Below the pieces are notes generated by a model. The model made no database searches. It saw only the letters and a program-made list of their open reading frames with translations, and had not been told where the DNA came from. DNA of 64,000 bases from Roseimarinus sediminis (lineage in GTDB: Bacteria; Bacteroidota; Bacteroidia; Bacteroidales; Prolixibacteraceae). Shown piece by piece: positions 1 to 7,622 of the stretch. How positions within the stretch are numbered: position 1 is the stretch's first letter; each line of letters starts with the position of its first letter. The stretch covers positions 124,001 through 188,000 of the forward strand of contig NZ_JBNPXV010000008.1 in NCBI RefSeq assembly GCF_050433125.1, written 5' to 3'. The translations under genes and the position numbers were made by a program.

Positions 1-162
1 GGTGTCGGAAATATCGAGCAGTAAATTGGCCTTGTCGGGCTGAGGGGTGTTGAGCACTGTTTCCACCTCGTTCTGAACCAAGGTGCCGGTGTCGGCCAAA
101 AGTGGCTCAACACTAAGAAGAAGAATCCCTGCCAAAAGCAGAAGCAAGCCTAAACGCTTCAT
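1..162 (-). CDS. Partial exported protein, N-terminus only
   Basis: This is the first 54 codons of a minus-strand gene that runs off the left edge. It starts at the ATG whose complement is at 160-162. The protein begins MKRLGLLLLLAG and has a clear signal peptide of about 23 residues (Leu-rich core, then EPLLA-D), followed by a polar Thr/Asn/Asp-rich stretch. It lies about 80 nt downstream of the DUF151 nuclease gene in the same direction and could be co-transcribed. In some Bacteroidota a CNT-type nucleoside transporter follows this nuclease. Nothing in the visible part proves that here, so the function is unknown. Confidence 0.6.
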   Translation of the reverse strand, partial: MKRLGLLLLLAGILLLSVEPLLADTGTLVQNEVETVLNTPQPDKANLLLDISDT

Positions 163-242
163 TTGTTATTAGATTGTTGTGGTTAATACTATCGACATCG
201 GGCTCCCGAAGAACAGGCTGAACCATTTCAGCACTACCGGTT

Positions 243-833
243 TCAGTTGCCTTTTTCTTTCCTGCGGTGAATTTCATCACGCAATTCCGATGCCCGTTCA
301 TAATTTTCATCCTGAATGGCATCCTTTAATTGCTGTTCAAGCTCTTCGATGCTGCTGGTGTTGTATTGATCTTCGGGACTGAACATATCATCGTCGTCTT
401 CCCTTTCGTCGACGCTGTCGTTTACCTCGATGACGATGCCGGCTTTCGACAAGATTTCCTCGCTGGTATAAATGGGGCACTTAAAGCGTAAAGCCAGTGC
501 CACTGCATCGGAGGTACGGGAATCGACTGCAATGCGGGAACCATTTTGCTCGCAAATGAGCTCGGAATAAAAGATCCCCTCTTCCAGCTTATAAATGATA
601 ATTTCAACCAGATCGATATTAAAGGCCTGGGCAATGTTTTTAAAAAGATCGTGGGTTAAGGGTCTTGGCGGGTGCAGGCCTTCGAGCTGAATGGCAATCG
701 ACTGGGCTTCGACAGGACCTATGATGATGGGAATGCGTCGGTCGCCATTTTCTTCGGCCAAAACAAGCGCATAAGCACCTGTTTGCGTTTGACTTACCGA
801 TAACCCCAATACATTTAATTTTATTTTGAGCAT
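243..833 (-). CDS. DUF151 bifunctional nuclease with C-terminal UVR motif
   Basis: The protein has 196 residues from the ATG complement at 831-833. The open frame extends 22 codons further upstream, but that extension (Cys/Asn-rich) does not fit the family, whose members begin MLKIKLxVxGLS. Residues 1-130 form the DUF151 domain with the hallmarks GAYALVLAEENGDRRIPIIIG and SRTSDAVALALRF. Family members are reported to have DNase/RNase activity. An acidic linker (DEREDDDD) leads to a C-terminal UvrB/UvrC-like helical hairpin (LEQQLKDAIQDENYERASELRDEI), an arrangement common in Bacteroidota. It is probably cytoplasmic. The function beyond nuclease is not settled for this subfamily. Confidence 0.88.
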   Translation of the reverse strand: MLKIKLNVLGLSVSQTQTGAYALVLAEENGDRRIPIIIGPVEAQSIAIQLEGLHPPRPLTHDLFKNIAQAFNIDLVEIIIYKLEEGIFYSELICEQNGSRIAVDSRTSDAVALALRFKCPIYTSEEILSKAGIVIEVNDSVDEREDDDDMFSPEDQYNTSSIEELEQQLKDAIQDENYERASELRDEIHRRKEKGN

Positions 834-1040
834 AGAATCGTTTGAAATCGTGTTGCAAGTCAAACAAAGATAAAAATTGTTTTGGCATTGAATAATCAAA
901 AAAGGCTTTTTATGAAAAGGAAGCAGGCTGAGCTTAAGAAAAGTCAGCAGTCATTAAGGAAAAAGTCATTCAGTAGAAATGCTGCCCCTTACGGGATAAT
1001 TTTCGGATCAATCTCAATTTCTTCATTACTATTTTTTTCG

Positions 1041-1150
1041 GTCTTTAGTCTTTTATCTTCAGTCTTTTGTACACCAGTCTTTTATCTCCAGTCTTTTGTC
1101 TTCAGTCTATTGTCTTTTATCTTCAGTCTTTTATCTCCAGTCTATTTGTA
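1041..1150. repeat. Imperfect tandem T-rich repeat (CAGTCTTTTATCT units)
   Basis: About seven degenerate copies of a 13-17 nt unit close to CAGTCTTTTGTCTT / CAGTCTTTTATCTC run head to tail between the DUF151 gene and the small membrane-protein gene. The G/T-rich strand is strongly biased and has almost no A/G runs. An open frame passes through it, but the translation is low-complexity (SLLSSVF repeats) and is not credible as protein. A shorter stretch with the same unit (ATTGTCTTTAATCTATTGTCTAA) occurs near 50.89 kb. Confidence 0.75.
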
Positions 1151-1162
1151 TCTATTTATTTA

Positions 1163-1170
1163 TATATTTG
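1163..1170 (+). promoter_or_regulatory. Candidate -7 box (TATATTTG) at the 84-aa gene
   Basis: The octamer matches the Bacteroidota primary sigma -7 consensus TAnnTTTG exactly. It ends only 5 nt before the ATG at 1176, so a transcript would start at or next to the start codon (leaderless). No clean TTTG -33 box lies 19-20 nt upstream (the nearest TTTG is 1146-1149), so support is moderate. Confidence 0.4.
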
Positions 1171-1175
1171 CATCC

Positions 1176-1430
1176 ATGAACAGAATAGAAGTTGAAACGC
1201 TGAATTTAAAAACCAATGGAAGTTGGTTCAAACGTCGGGTGTGGACTCCTCATGGAAAAAAAACCATTGTTTATATGGCCCTGGGAGCGGTAGCGGGTTT
1301 GGCTTACACCTTGTTTTTAGGTGATCATGCCGGTGCTGCCGGCTTTGGCGATATTGCCCGGGGCATGCTGGTGGGCGGATTTTTTGGCTTTTTCATTACC
1401 AACAGTCCTTGTGCACGAGGGCGGTGTTAA
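1176..1430 (+). CDS. Small two-helix membrane protein, DUF6132-like
   Basis: The protein has 84 residues. The ATG at 1176 is chosen over the upstream in-frame start at 882 because the upstream part is translated from a tandem repeat. Residues 1-27 are polar and basic (FKRRVWTPHGKK). Two hydrophobic segments follow at about 29-47 (IVYMALGAVAGLAYTLFLG) and 60-75 (GMLVGGFFGFFIT). The tail is CARGRC. The arrangement, a Gly-rich helix pair next to an ITxSPC motif, resembles the small DUF6132 membrane family of Bacteroidota, whose function is unknown; that assignment is from memory of the family. It has no operon partner. Confidence 0.55.
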   Translation: MNRIEVETLNLKTNGSWFKRRVWTPHGKKTIVYMALGAVAGLAYTLFLGDHAGAAGFGDIARGMLVGGFFGFFITNSPCARGRC

Positions 1431-1783
1431 GTCCTGCGAACAATATCTTGTTCATTTTTTTTGTAAAATGATCCTCCCTGGCGGGGCAGGGACAGGAGCG
1501 GCAGCTTGCCGACGGTGAGGGCCCTGGTGGAACGTTTTTTTGGCGGCGACCGGAGGGAGCCCGGCGAAAAAACAGTGACACCGGCCCGAAACAAGGCAAC
1601 TATAGCGGATGGCCCGGTGCTTGCAGCCCCCCAAAACGATATCGAAATGCAATTTTTTGAGGCTAATTATTTGGCAATCATTCAAAATTATCTACTTTTG
1701 CAATCCGAAAGTTTCCGAGTTGGCCCGATAAGTGAGAACCAGTGGTTTTCCGCCTTCCGGATGAAATATTTTATTCGATAAAA
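1431..1783. other. GC-rich structured intergenic region before rplU
   Basis: These 353 nt hold no convincing gene. Positions about 1480-1630 are clearly more GC-rich than the flanks and contain several inverted repeats: CGGCA at 1499-1503 with TGCCG at 1507-1511; a T7 run at 1535-1541 facing an A6 run at 1567-1572 around a GC-rich core; and CACCGG at 1579-1584 with CCGGTG at 1614-1619. The rplU promoter begins at 1670. It may be a dispersed intergenic repeat or a structured RNA; reading alone cannot decide. Confidence 0.55.
1670..1700 (+). promoter_or_regulatory. Promoter of rplU-rpmA (TTTG-N19-TACTTTTG)
   Basis: A TTTG at 1670-1673 is followed after exactly 19 nt by TACTTTTG at 1693-1700, a full match to the Bacteroidota housekeeping promoter (TTTG-N19-TAnnTTTG). 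The start of transcription would be near 1707, which leaves a leader of about 77 nt before the L21 start codon. Ribosomal proteins in this phylum are often autoregulated through such leaders, but no specific site is recognised here. Confidence 0.8.
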
Positions 1784-2095
1784 ATGTACGCAATTATTGA
1801 TTTTAACGGATCGCAGTACAAGGTTGAGAAAGATGCCAAGTTGTATGTGAACCGTTTGGAGACAGCCGAAGGCGAGAGCTTCGACATTGAGAAAGTGCTT
1901 TTGATTGATAACGACGGAAAGGTTAGTATTGGAACACCGGTTGTTGAAGGTGCCAAGGTTACTGCCAAAGTTCTGGAGCACCTGAAAGGTGATAAAGTAA
2001 TCGTTTTCAAGAAAAAACGCCGTAAAGGTTACAGGGTTAAAAACGGACACCGTCAGTATTTAACTCAGATTCAAATTGAAGATATTGTAGGATAA
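1784..2095 (+). CDS. rplU: 50S ribosomal protein L21
   Basis: The protein has 103 residues and begins MYAIIDFNGSQYKVEKD, the standard L21 opening. The ATG at 1784 is chosen over an in-frame start at 1742 because the extra 14 residues are not part of the family. The body shows the L21 signatures GDKVIVFKKKRRKGYRVKNGHRQ near residues 71-93. L21 binds 23S rRNA in the large subunit. The L27 gene follows after 18 nt, the universal rplU-rpmA pair, driven by the promoter at 1670-1700. Confidence 0.98.
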   Translation: MYAIIDFNGSQYKVEKDAKLYVNRLETAEGESFDIEKVLLIDNDGKVSIGTPVVEGAKVTAKVLEHLKGDKVIVFKKKRRKGYRVKNGHRQYLTQIQIEDIVG

Positions 2096-2113
2096 TAAAA
2101 AAAATTAAATACC

Positions 2114-2380
2114 ATGGCTCATAAGAAAGGTGTAGGTAGTTCGAAGAACGGTCGCGAATCGGAAAGCAAACGATTAGGCGTAAAAATTTGGGGCGGACAA
2201 ACCGTAAAAGCCGGTAACATTATCGTTCGTCAGCGTGGTACACAACATCATCCCGGAAACAATGTCGGCATGGGTAAAGATCATACCCTTTTCGCATTGA
2301 TTGATGGTGAGGTTGTATTCCAGAAAAAACAGAAAAACAGATCGTATGTATCTGTGGCTCCTAAAAGTGAAGTAAACTAA
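2114..2380 (+). CDS. rpmA: 50S ribosomal protein L27
   Basis: The protein has 88 residues and begins MAHKKGVGSSKNGRESESKRLGVK, the canonical N-terminus that reaches into the peptidyl transferase centre. It continues with GNIIVRQRGTQHHPGNNVG and GKDHTLFAL. The N-terminus starts directly at the mature AHKKG form, so there is no Firmicutes-type cleaved extension. It is the second gene of the rplU-rpmA operon and is followed by a hairpin terminator at 2401. Confidence 0.98.
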   Translation: MAHKKGVGSSKNGRESESKRLGVKIWGGQTVKAGNIIVRQRGTQHHPGNNVGMGKDHTLFALIDGEVVFQKKQKNRSYVSVAPKSEVN

Positions 2381-2400
2381 GTAGTTCACTACGATATTTG

Positions 2401-2433
2401 AAAGGGCTTTCCGAAAACGGGAGGCCCTTTTTA
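2401..2433 (+). terminator. Rho-independent terminator after rpmA
   Basis: AAAGGGC at 2401-2407 pairs with GCCCTTT at 2424-2430 around a loop, and the T-run continues as TTTTTATT. It lies 20 nt past the L27 stop codon. Confidence 0.85.
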
Positions 2434-2545
2434 TTGTTACCCTTCCAATCATGTTACGATGACTCTGAATAAAGGCAAGCAAGTGCAACCACCAGGTTGA
2501 AAAGCTGTCGTTATAACTAACCATTGGTTTTAGTTTCCACAGTAA

Positions 2546-2589
2546 GATCTGCTCAAAGGTTAATCCGGCCGGGGCAGGTCTTTTTTTTC
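2546..2589 (+). terminator. Second plus-strand hairpin with T8 tail
   Basis: AGATCTGC near 2548 can pair with GCAGGTCT near 2574-2581 (one G-T wobble), followed immediately by a run of eight T. It points the same way as rpmA but lies about 115 nt after the first terminator, and no gene lies between them. It may be a backup terminator or the 3' end of a small RNA starting in 2434-2545. Confidence 0.45.
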
Positions 2590-5500
2590 TTATAACTGGA
2601 AGCGCTTTAAATGCACATAAAATGAGCTTCCTTGTCCCGGTGCACTTTCGATGCTGAATTTCCCTTTATTTTTCAATACAAACTCCTTTACGAGCAGCAA
2701 TCCCAGGCCACTTCCCTTTTCACGTTGTGTTCCGAAAGTGGCCTTGATTTCGTCGTTTTCCAACAGCCTGCTGATGCTCTCTTTCGACATGCCCACGCCA
2801 TTGTCGCGGAAACAAAAACGGATGTACTCTCCTTCGGTAGTCTGACTAATTTCGATCGATCCTCCGGGCGGTGTAAATTTGATGGCATTGTCGAGCAGAT
2901 TACGGAAAATGGTTTTCACCATGTTCTCATCTCCGTAAACAAGCACTGACTCGTCGACGGTGCATTGAACACGGATGTTTTTCTTTTGGGAATGATCGCT
3001 TAAAAAACGAATGATTTCGTCGATTACAGGTAAAGCCAGTAACATACGTGGTTCAAAAGGAATGACCCCGCGCTGGCTGCGTGACCAGGTAAGCAGGTTG
3101 TCGAGCAGATAAAAACTTGAGCGGGTGGTCTTTGACAAATCGGCAATGATTCGTTTTTGCTTTTCGCTGTTGTAATCATCTCCATGCTCTGACAGCAAAT
3201 CGAGCATGTTCATCACGTTACCAAGCGGACTGCGGAGGTCGTGCGAAATTACCGACAAAATTTTATCTTTTGTTAAGATGGTTTCCTTTAGCTCGGTTTG
3301 ATGGGCTGCAAGACGGAGCGCCTGCTCTTCGATCTCATCTTTTTGTTTTTGAAGTATCCGGTTTTGCTTTTGTATTTCGCTTTTTTGATTTTCGAGTTCC
3401 TGATTTTTCTCAAGTACTTCACGGGTTCGGATGCCAATGGCCAGCTCGAGATCGCTTTGTTTTTGTTTATATTGTGAAACCCTGAGGGTATAAATCACAA
3501 AGATGCTCACAAAGGAAACAATGAGCAACAGAATATAAAAAAGGCTTGTTTCAACAAAACGGGGTTTTATGGAAAAGCTCAGTGATGCTTCCTGCTCGTT
3601 CCATACTCCATCGTTGTTACTGGCCTTAACCGTGAAAGTGTATTGTCCTCCTGGTAAATTGGTGTATGAAACGGAATGGGCGGTACTCGTATTCCAGCTA
3701 TCGTCAAAGCCTTCGAGCCGGTATTGAAAACGTACCTTTTCGGGTTCGTAAAGGCTAAGACCGGCAAAATGAAAAGTATAGCGGCGATGCTCGGGTGAAA
3801 ATTCCTGGTTCTGTTCCAAAGCAAGTGGCCGGTTATCGACTTCGAGCCGTTCAATCACAACCGGGGTAAGGTAATTATTCACCAGGGTATCACCCGGATC
3901 GATAATACTCAGTCCGTCGAGTGTTGGAAAGTATAGCAGGCCGTTTTTGCCCTTAAGTGCCTGGGCTGTTGAGTTGCATTCGGAAACAGCCATCCCGTCG
4001 TATTGATCGAAAACCCGACAATGCACCGAATCGCTTGCCTTATTAAAAAGTGTAAACAAATCAGATTTTTCTACCTTCATAATTCCCCGTGCGAAGGGCA
4101 TCCACAAATGGCCATGATCGTCCTCTACAATATCGTAAATAGAATTATCGAACAGGCCGTTACGGGTAGTAGCATGATCAAACTGCTGATCGCGAAACAA
4201 CCACAATCCATCGACAGTTGCCAGCCAGACGTTTCCTTCTCTGTCGCAGGAAATATTAAAAACCACATCGCTTTTAAATCCATTTTCCTTTCCAAACACT
4301 TTGATGTTACCAAGGCTGTCGATCCTGTTGAGTGCTCCTTCGCCTTCGCTGGTTCCCACCCAGATATTGCCTTCACGATCTTCGTCGATGGCCATCACCA
4401 GATTCGACGATAAACCATCGTCGACGCTCAGGTGATCAATGCTTCCATCGGGACGAATAATCCCCAGTCCGTTATTTCGGGTTCCCACCCATACATTTCC
4501 CCTGCTATCATGGAAGGTCAGTCTTATTTTGGTTCCGATAAAGCCGCTGGCTTCGTTCAGCATTTCAATGGTGCCGTTGGCTTTAATAATCATTAAACCT
4601 GAATAAGTACTAAGCCATTTGCTTTGTTCCTCATCGACAGTTACATGTCGGATACGAACATCGACAAGCTGTTGAGGCAAATGAACTTCTCTAATTTTAT
4701 TGCTAGAAATACAAGCAAGCTTCCCATTATCGAAACCTACCAATATTTCCTTCTTTTCAGTTTCGTATACCGTATTAACTACCTTACCCGGCAAACCACC
4801 CTTTGATGTCAGATTCGTAAATTTCCCATCCTTGATACGTGACAAGCCTCCCTTATAATGACTGATCCACAAGCTTCCTTCGGCATCAAATTCCATATCG
4901 GTAATAAAATTATTGGCCAGGCCGTTGGCGGCGGTAATGTGTTCAAGCTGCCTGCTCTGCAGGTTTAATCTGAAAATTCCATCAAAACTACCTATCCATA
5001 AATTACCATAACGGTCAGTCAGCATTTCACTAATGGTAGATGTTATTTCGGGTATTTCCCGAACAAAGCGTTTTCCGCCGAAATGATAGATTCCCTGAGC
5101 CGTCCCAAGCCACAAATGGTCGTCCTTGTCGAAAAAGAGACTGTAGATCCACTCATTGTCGAGCCCATCGCTGGCATCAAAGCGGGTTAACTCTCCGGCA
5201 CTGTATCGATAAAGGCCCTCGCCCATGGTAGCAAACCAGATCGATCCTTTCCGGTCTTCGGCAATTGCCCTCACTTCGATGTGTTTAAGGGGAGAACTAA
5301 AATCGATGAAATTGAAAACTCCGTCTTTAAAGTAGAACCATCCGTGATCGGGCGATGCTGCCCAAATTCGTCCCTTGCTGTCGGCCAGCAGGCCACGGTA
5401 AAGGTGAACAATCCCCTGTTCCTCACCAAACATTTCAAAGCGACCATTATCGTACATAATCAGTCCGTTTTCGAGCGTGGTGATCCACAAGCGGCCCTGA

Positions 5501-5802
5501 TCGTCGCCACGAATGTTTCGAATAACATTGCTATTCAGAACATCGGTGTTGGCATTATTAAAAACTTTAAACTCATGCCCATTGTATCGAATTAGTCCGG
5601 CATAGCCCGTAATCCAAAGATAGCCGTCGGACGACTGATATACGTACAGTAAGGAATTGGTTGGAAGCCCGTTTTCGGTGCTCCAGCGGTCGATATTATA
5701 TTGCGATAATTTTTTATCAGGACTTAATGAGTAGGTTGGCTCCTGTGCCTTTCCACTCAAAAGTAAAAACATATAAAATAATAAAAAAAGCTTAAAATTC
5801 AT
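2590..5802 (-). CDS. Propeller-domain sensor histidine kinase (HTCS-like, no receiver)
   Basis: The protein has 1070 residues from the ATG complement at 5800-5802, chosen because it opens a signal peptide (MNFKLFLLFYMFLLLSGKAQ); a longer frame to 5985 adds an unlikely hydrophobic extension. Two-component-regulator-propeller repeats (WxGTxxGL, LWIxTxxxGL) fill residues about 30-650 and should form two seven-bladed propellers. A Y_Y_Y domain follows at about 670-745, a single membrane helix at 752-773 and a coiled coil at 775-840. The HisKA domain has His854 (ISHDLRSPLGNV), and the HATPase domain runs from about 960 to 1070 with its N box near 970 and GSGLGL near 1029. Classical hybrids of this type end with a receiver and an AraC-type HTH; both are absent. 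The ligand is unknown and no regulator gene is adjacent. Confidence 0.93.
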   Translation of the reverse strand: MNFKLFLLFYMFLLLSGKAQEPTYSLSPDKKLSQYNIDRWSTENGLPTNSLLYVYQSSDGYLWITGYAGLIRYNGHEFKVFNNANTDVLNSNVIRNIRGDDQGRLWITTLENGLIMYDNGRFEMFGEEQGIVHLYRGLLADSKGRIWAASPDHGWFYFKDGVFNFIDFSSPLKHIEVRAIAEDRKGSIWFATMGEGLYRYSAGELTRFDASDGLDNEWIYSLFFDKDDHLWLGTAQGIYHFGGKRFVREIPEITSTISEMLTDRYGNLWIGSFDGIFRLNLQSRQLEHITAANGLANNFITDMEFDAEGSLWISHYKGGLSRIKDGKFTNLTSKGGLPGKVVNTVYETEKKEILVGFDNGKLACISSNKIREVHLPQQLVDVRIRHVTVDEEQSKWLSTYSGLMIIKANGTIEMLNEASGFIGTKIRLTFHDSRGNVWVGTRNNGLGIIRPDGSIDHLSVDDGLSSNLVMAIDEDREGNIWVGTSEGEGALNRIDSLGNIKVFGKENGFKSDVVFNISCDREGNVWLATVDGLWLFRDQQFDHATTRNGLFDNSIYDIVEDDHGHLWMPFARGIMKVEKSDLFTLFNKASDSVHCRVFDQYDGMAVSECNSTAQALKGKNGLLYFPTLDGLSIIDPGDTLVNNYLTPVVIERLEVDNRPLALEQNQEFSPEHRRYTFHFAGLSLYEPEKVRFQYRLEGFDDSWNTSTAHSVSYTNLPGGQYTFTVKASNNDGVWNEQEASLSFSIKPRFVETSLFYILLLIVSFVSIFVIYTLRVSQYKQKQSDLELAIGIRTREVLEKNQELENQKSEIQKQNRILQKQKDEIEEQALRLAAHQTELKETILTKDKILSVISHDLRSPLGNVMNMLDLLSEHGDDYNSEKQKRIIADLSKTTRSSFYLLDNLLTWSRSQRGVIPFEPRMLLALPVIDEIIRFLSDHSQKKNIRVQCTVDESVLVYGDENMVKTIFRNLLDNAIKFTPPGGSIEISQTTEGEYIRFCFRDNGVGMSKESISRLLENDEIKATFGTQREKGSGLGLLLVKEFVLKNKGKFSIESAPGQGSSFYVHLKRFQL

Positions 5803-5874
5803 ATGATGGTAAAAGTTAGACCGCTGGTTTTCAAAATAAAGATAAAGATAAACAAGAATTTCATTTAAAATACA

Positions 5875-5882
5875 CAAAGATA
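5875..5882 (-). promoter_or_regulatory. Candidate -7 box of the propeller kinase gene
   Basis: On the minus strand this reads TATCTTTG, an exact TAnnTTTG match, 72 nt upstream of the chosen start codon. No TTTG is found at the ideal 19-nt spacing. The position supports the shorter start at 5802 over the frame extension to 5985, which would begin upstream of this promoter. Confidence 0.45.
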
Positions 5883-6033
5883 ATTGAATCAATTCAGCAA
5901 AAAGTGTAATAAACAGGAAAAGAATGTTTTGTATTGCACGCAACCGATCAGTTACTTTGCACATCAGTTTGAAAGAAATCAACACAGCTAACCCGAAAAA
6001 AGTATGCTGGCTTTACATTAAAATAATTGAGCA

Positions 6034-6516
6034 ATGAAGAAATTAAAACACATTTTACCAGCAGCTGTATTGTTGCTTACTATTGCATGCACAAGCAACG
6101 ATGGTGATCAGCAAAAGGCAAGCCTGGTATTCGGACACTTTTATGGTGAATGCATGGGCGAAGGCTGCGTCGAAATTTTCAGACTGGACAACCAGCTTTT
6201 ATTCGAGGATGTTCGCGATCAGTATCCGGCTTATACAAATCCTTACGAAGGAGACTTTTCTCTTTCTCAATCACGGTATTATCATCGGGTGAATGATCTA
6301 TGGGACATTGTTCCCGAAAAGTTATACGATGAAAGCGATACCATAATTGGTCAGCCCGATGCTGGCGACTGGGGTGGAATTTATCTGGCTGTAAGCCAGG
6401 GCACAGTTGACCGGTACTGGTTAATTGATCAAAAGAAAAGCAATGTTCCCGACTACCTGCACGAATTAATCGATTCGGTCAATGCAAAGATCGCGTTTAT
6501 CAATCAAAATCAATGA
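6034..6516 (+). CDS. Predicted lipoprotein of unknown function
   Basis: The protein has 160 residues. The N-terminus MKKLKHILPAAVLLLTIAC is a lipoprotein signal with Cys19 as the probable lipidation site, followed by a Ser/Asp-rich tether (TSNDGDQQ). The mature part has a GxCMGEGCVEIF motif near residue 40 and is rich in Asp and Tyr. No family is recognised with certainty. The gene is divergent from the propeller kinase and ends 7 nt inside the convergent DUF3109 gene. It is probably anchored in the outer or inner membrane facing the periplasm. Confidence 0.75.
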   Translation: MKKLKHILPAAVLLLTIACTSNDGDQQKASLVFGHFYGECMGEGCVEIFRLDNQLLFEDVRDQYPAYTNPYEGDFSLSQSRYYHRVNDLWDIVPEKLYDESDTIIGQPDAGDWGGIYLAVSQGTVDRYWLIDQKKSNVPDYLHELIDSVNAKIAFINQNQ

Positions 6517-7088
6517 GGAGTATGCTTAAGGTGTTCTGCAGCTATTTCAAGCTCTTTGTACCATTCAGCACCATATTTGCGAATGAGTGGTTCCTTCAGA
6601 AAGCGATAAAGCGGAAGTTCTTGTGCTTTGCCACAGGCACGTCCATCCTTGCAGATGTCGAGTTGCTGATAATTAACAGCATCAAATTCGGTATAGGAAG
6701 TAATTCGGACGGGAAACAGATGACACGAAAGGGGTTTTCTGAAATTGGTTTTTCCTTCAAGAAACGCTTTTTCAATGGCACAGCGGGTAATACCATGCTC
6801 ATCCTTAAAAGTGTAAGCACACTCGCGATGATTAAAAAGCGGTGTTACCAAATCACCATCCTCATCGCTTACAGCATACCCTTGTTCTGCGATCGTTTGT
6901 TGATATGCTTCGATTAAATAAGGTTGATAATGCTGATAATTGGCTTCTATTGTTTGGGCTTCATCGACAGTTAGCGGAGCACCAGAGTCTCCCTCAACAC
7001 AACAAGCTCCTTTACAGGCCATTAAGTCGCACAAAAAAAAGCGATCAAACAGGTCAAAACTTACAATGGTATTTCCAATCTGTATCAT
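6510..7088 (-). CDS. DUF3109 family cysteine-rich protein
   Basis: The protein has 192 residues, starting MIQIGNTIVSFDLFDRFFLCDLMACKGACC. Cysteines at 20, 25, 29 and 30, with later ones in HRECAYTF, ITRCAIE, LSCHLFP, LDICKDG and RACGKA, match the DUF3109 pattern. The family is related to the YkgJ-type putative Zn/Fe-S-binding proteins and is widespread in Bacteroidota; its biochemical role is not established. The 3' end overlaps the neighbouring lipoprotein gene by 7 nt in convergent orientation. Confidence 0.88.
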   Translation of the reverse strand: MIQIGNTIVSFDLFDRFFLCDLMACKGACCVEGDSGAPLTVDEAQTIEANYQHYQPYLIEAYQQTIAEQGYAVSDEDGDLVTPLFNHRECAYTFKDEHGITRCAIEKAFLEGKTNFRKPLSCHLFPVRITSYTEFDAVNYQQLDICKDGRACGKAQELPLYRFLKEPLIRKYGAEWYKELEIAAEHLKHTPH

Positions 7089-7211
7089 GGTGCAAGATTA
7101 CGAAAAATATGCGAAAGACGGTATATTTTTTGAACACCAGCTAAAGTGTTCTTTTTTAATTTTAATGCAGCTAAAAATGCCAGATTTCATTTATTTAGTA
7201 AAGGAAAAACG

Positions 7212-7577
7212 ATGAGAAAACCCGTGTTAATTGAACATAAAGGAAAAACTATTATCTACCTCGATTTTAGCAATTTGAGAAAACTTCAGGAGATTAAAGA
7301 ACTGGAAACTGAAGGAGGCAAGATCATCCGACAACGCAATATTCATTCAGCACTGGTATTGTCGAATCTCGAGCACATGTACTTCAATCATGAAATCAGA
7401 ACTCATTTCATTAAAGTAGCACGTGAAAATACCTCATTTGTAAAAGCAAGTGCCGTTATTGGACTGTACGGAATGATAGCCTTTGTATTTAATGGTTTTC
7501 TGGAAGCGAGTTCACGCAACATTCGCTCATTTAAAACGATGGCCGAAGCACTCGAATACCTTACTTCGTTCGATTAA
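7212..7577 (+). CDS. SpoIIAA/STAS-like conserved protein
   Basis: The protein has 121 residues from the ATG at 7212; an earlier in-frame start at 7146 adds a non-conserved piece. It contains KGKTIIYLDFSNL, SALVLSNLEHMYFNHEIRTHF and FVKASAVIGLYGMIAFVFNGF, the pattern of a Bacteroidota family of small STAS/SpoIIAA-fold proteins. The function is unknown. It is cytoplasmic, with no signal peptide, and its gene is transcribed alone with a strong hairpin just after the stop. Confidence 0.7.
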   Translation: MRKPVLIEHKGKTIIYLDFSNLRKLQEIKELETEGGKIIRQRNIHSALVLSNLEHMYFNHEIRTHFIKVARENTSFVKASAVIGLYGMIAFVFNGFLEASSRNIRSFKTMAEALEYLTSFD

Positions 7578-7581
7578 ACAG

Positions 7582-7611
7582 AGAAGAGACACCCCCGGGG
7601 GTACCTCTTCT
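7582..7611. terminator. Bidirectional hairpin terminator
   Basis: AGAAGAG at 7582-7588 pairs with CTCTTCT at 7605-7611, enclosing the self-complementary ACCCCCGGGGGT. It lies between the convergent STAS-like and HMA genes, 5 nt past one stop and 12 nt from the other, and can serve both. Confidence 0.8.
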
Positions 7612-7622
7612 TCCTTAGCTGC

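Noticed and set aside
1041..1150. Possible CRISPR-like array
   Set aside because: The units are 13-17 nt, degenerate and have no unique spacers; no cas genes are nearby.
882..1175. N-terminal extension of the 182-residue open frame ending at 1430
   Set aside because: It is translated mostly from the GTCTTT tandem repeat, gives low-complexity Ser/Leu/Phe text and lies upstream of a good -7 box; the ATG at 1176 is preferred.
2174..2524. 116-residue minus-strand open frame over rpmA
   Set aside because: Most of it is antisense to L27 and the rest covers the terminator; no family features.
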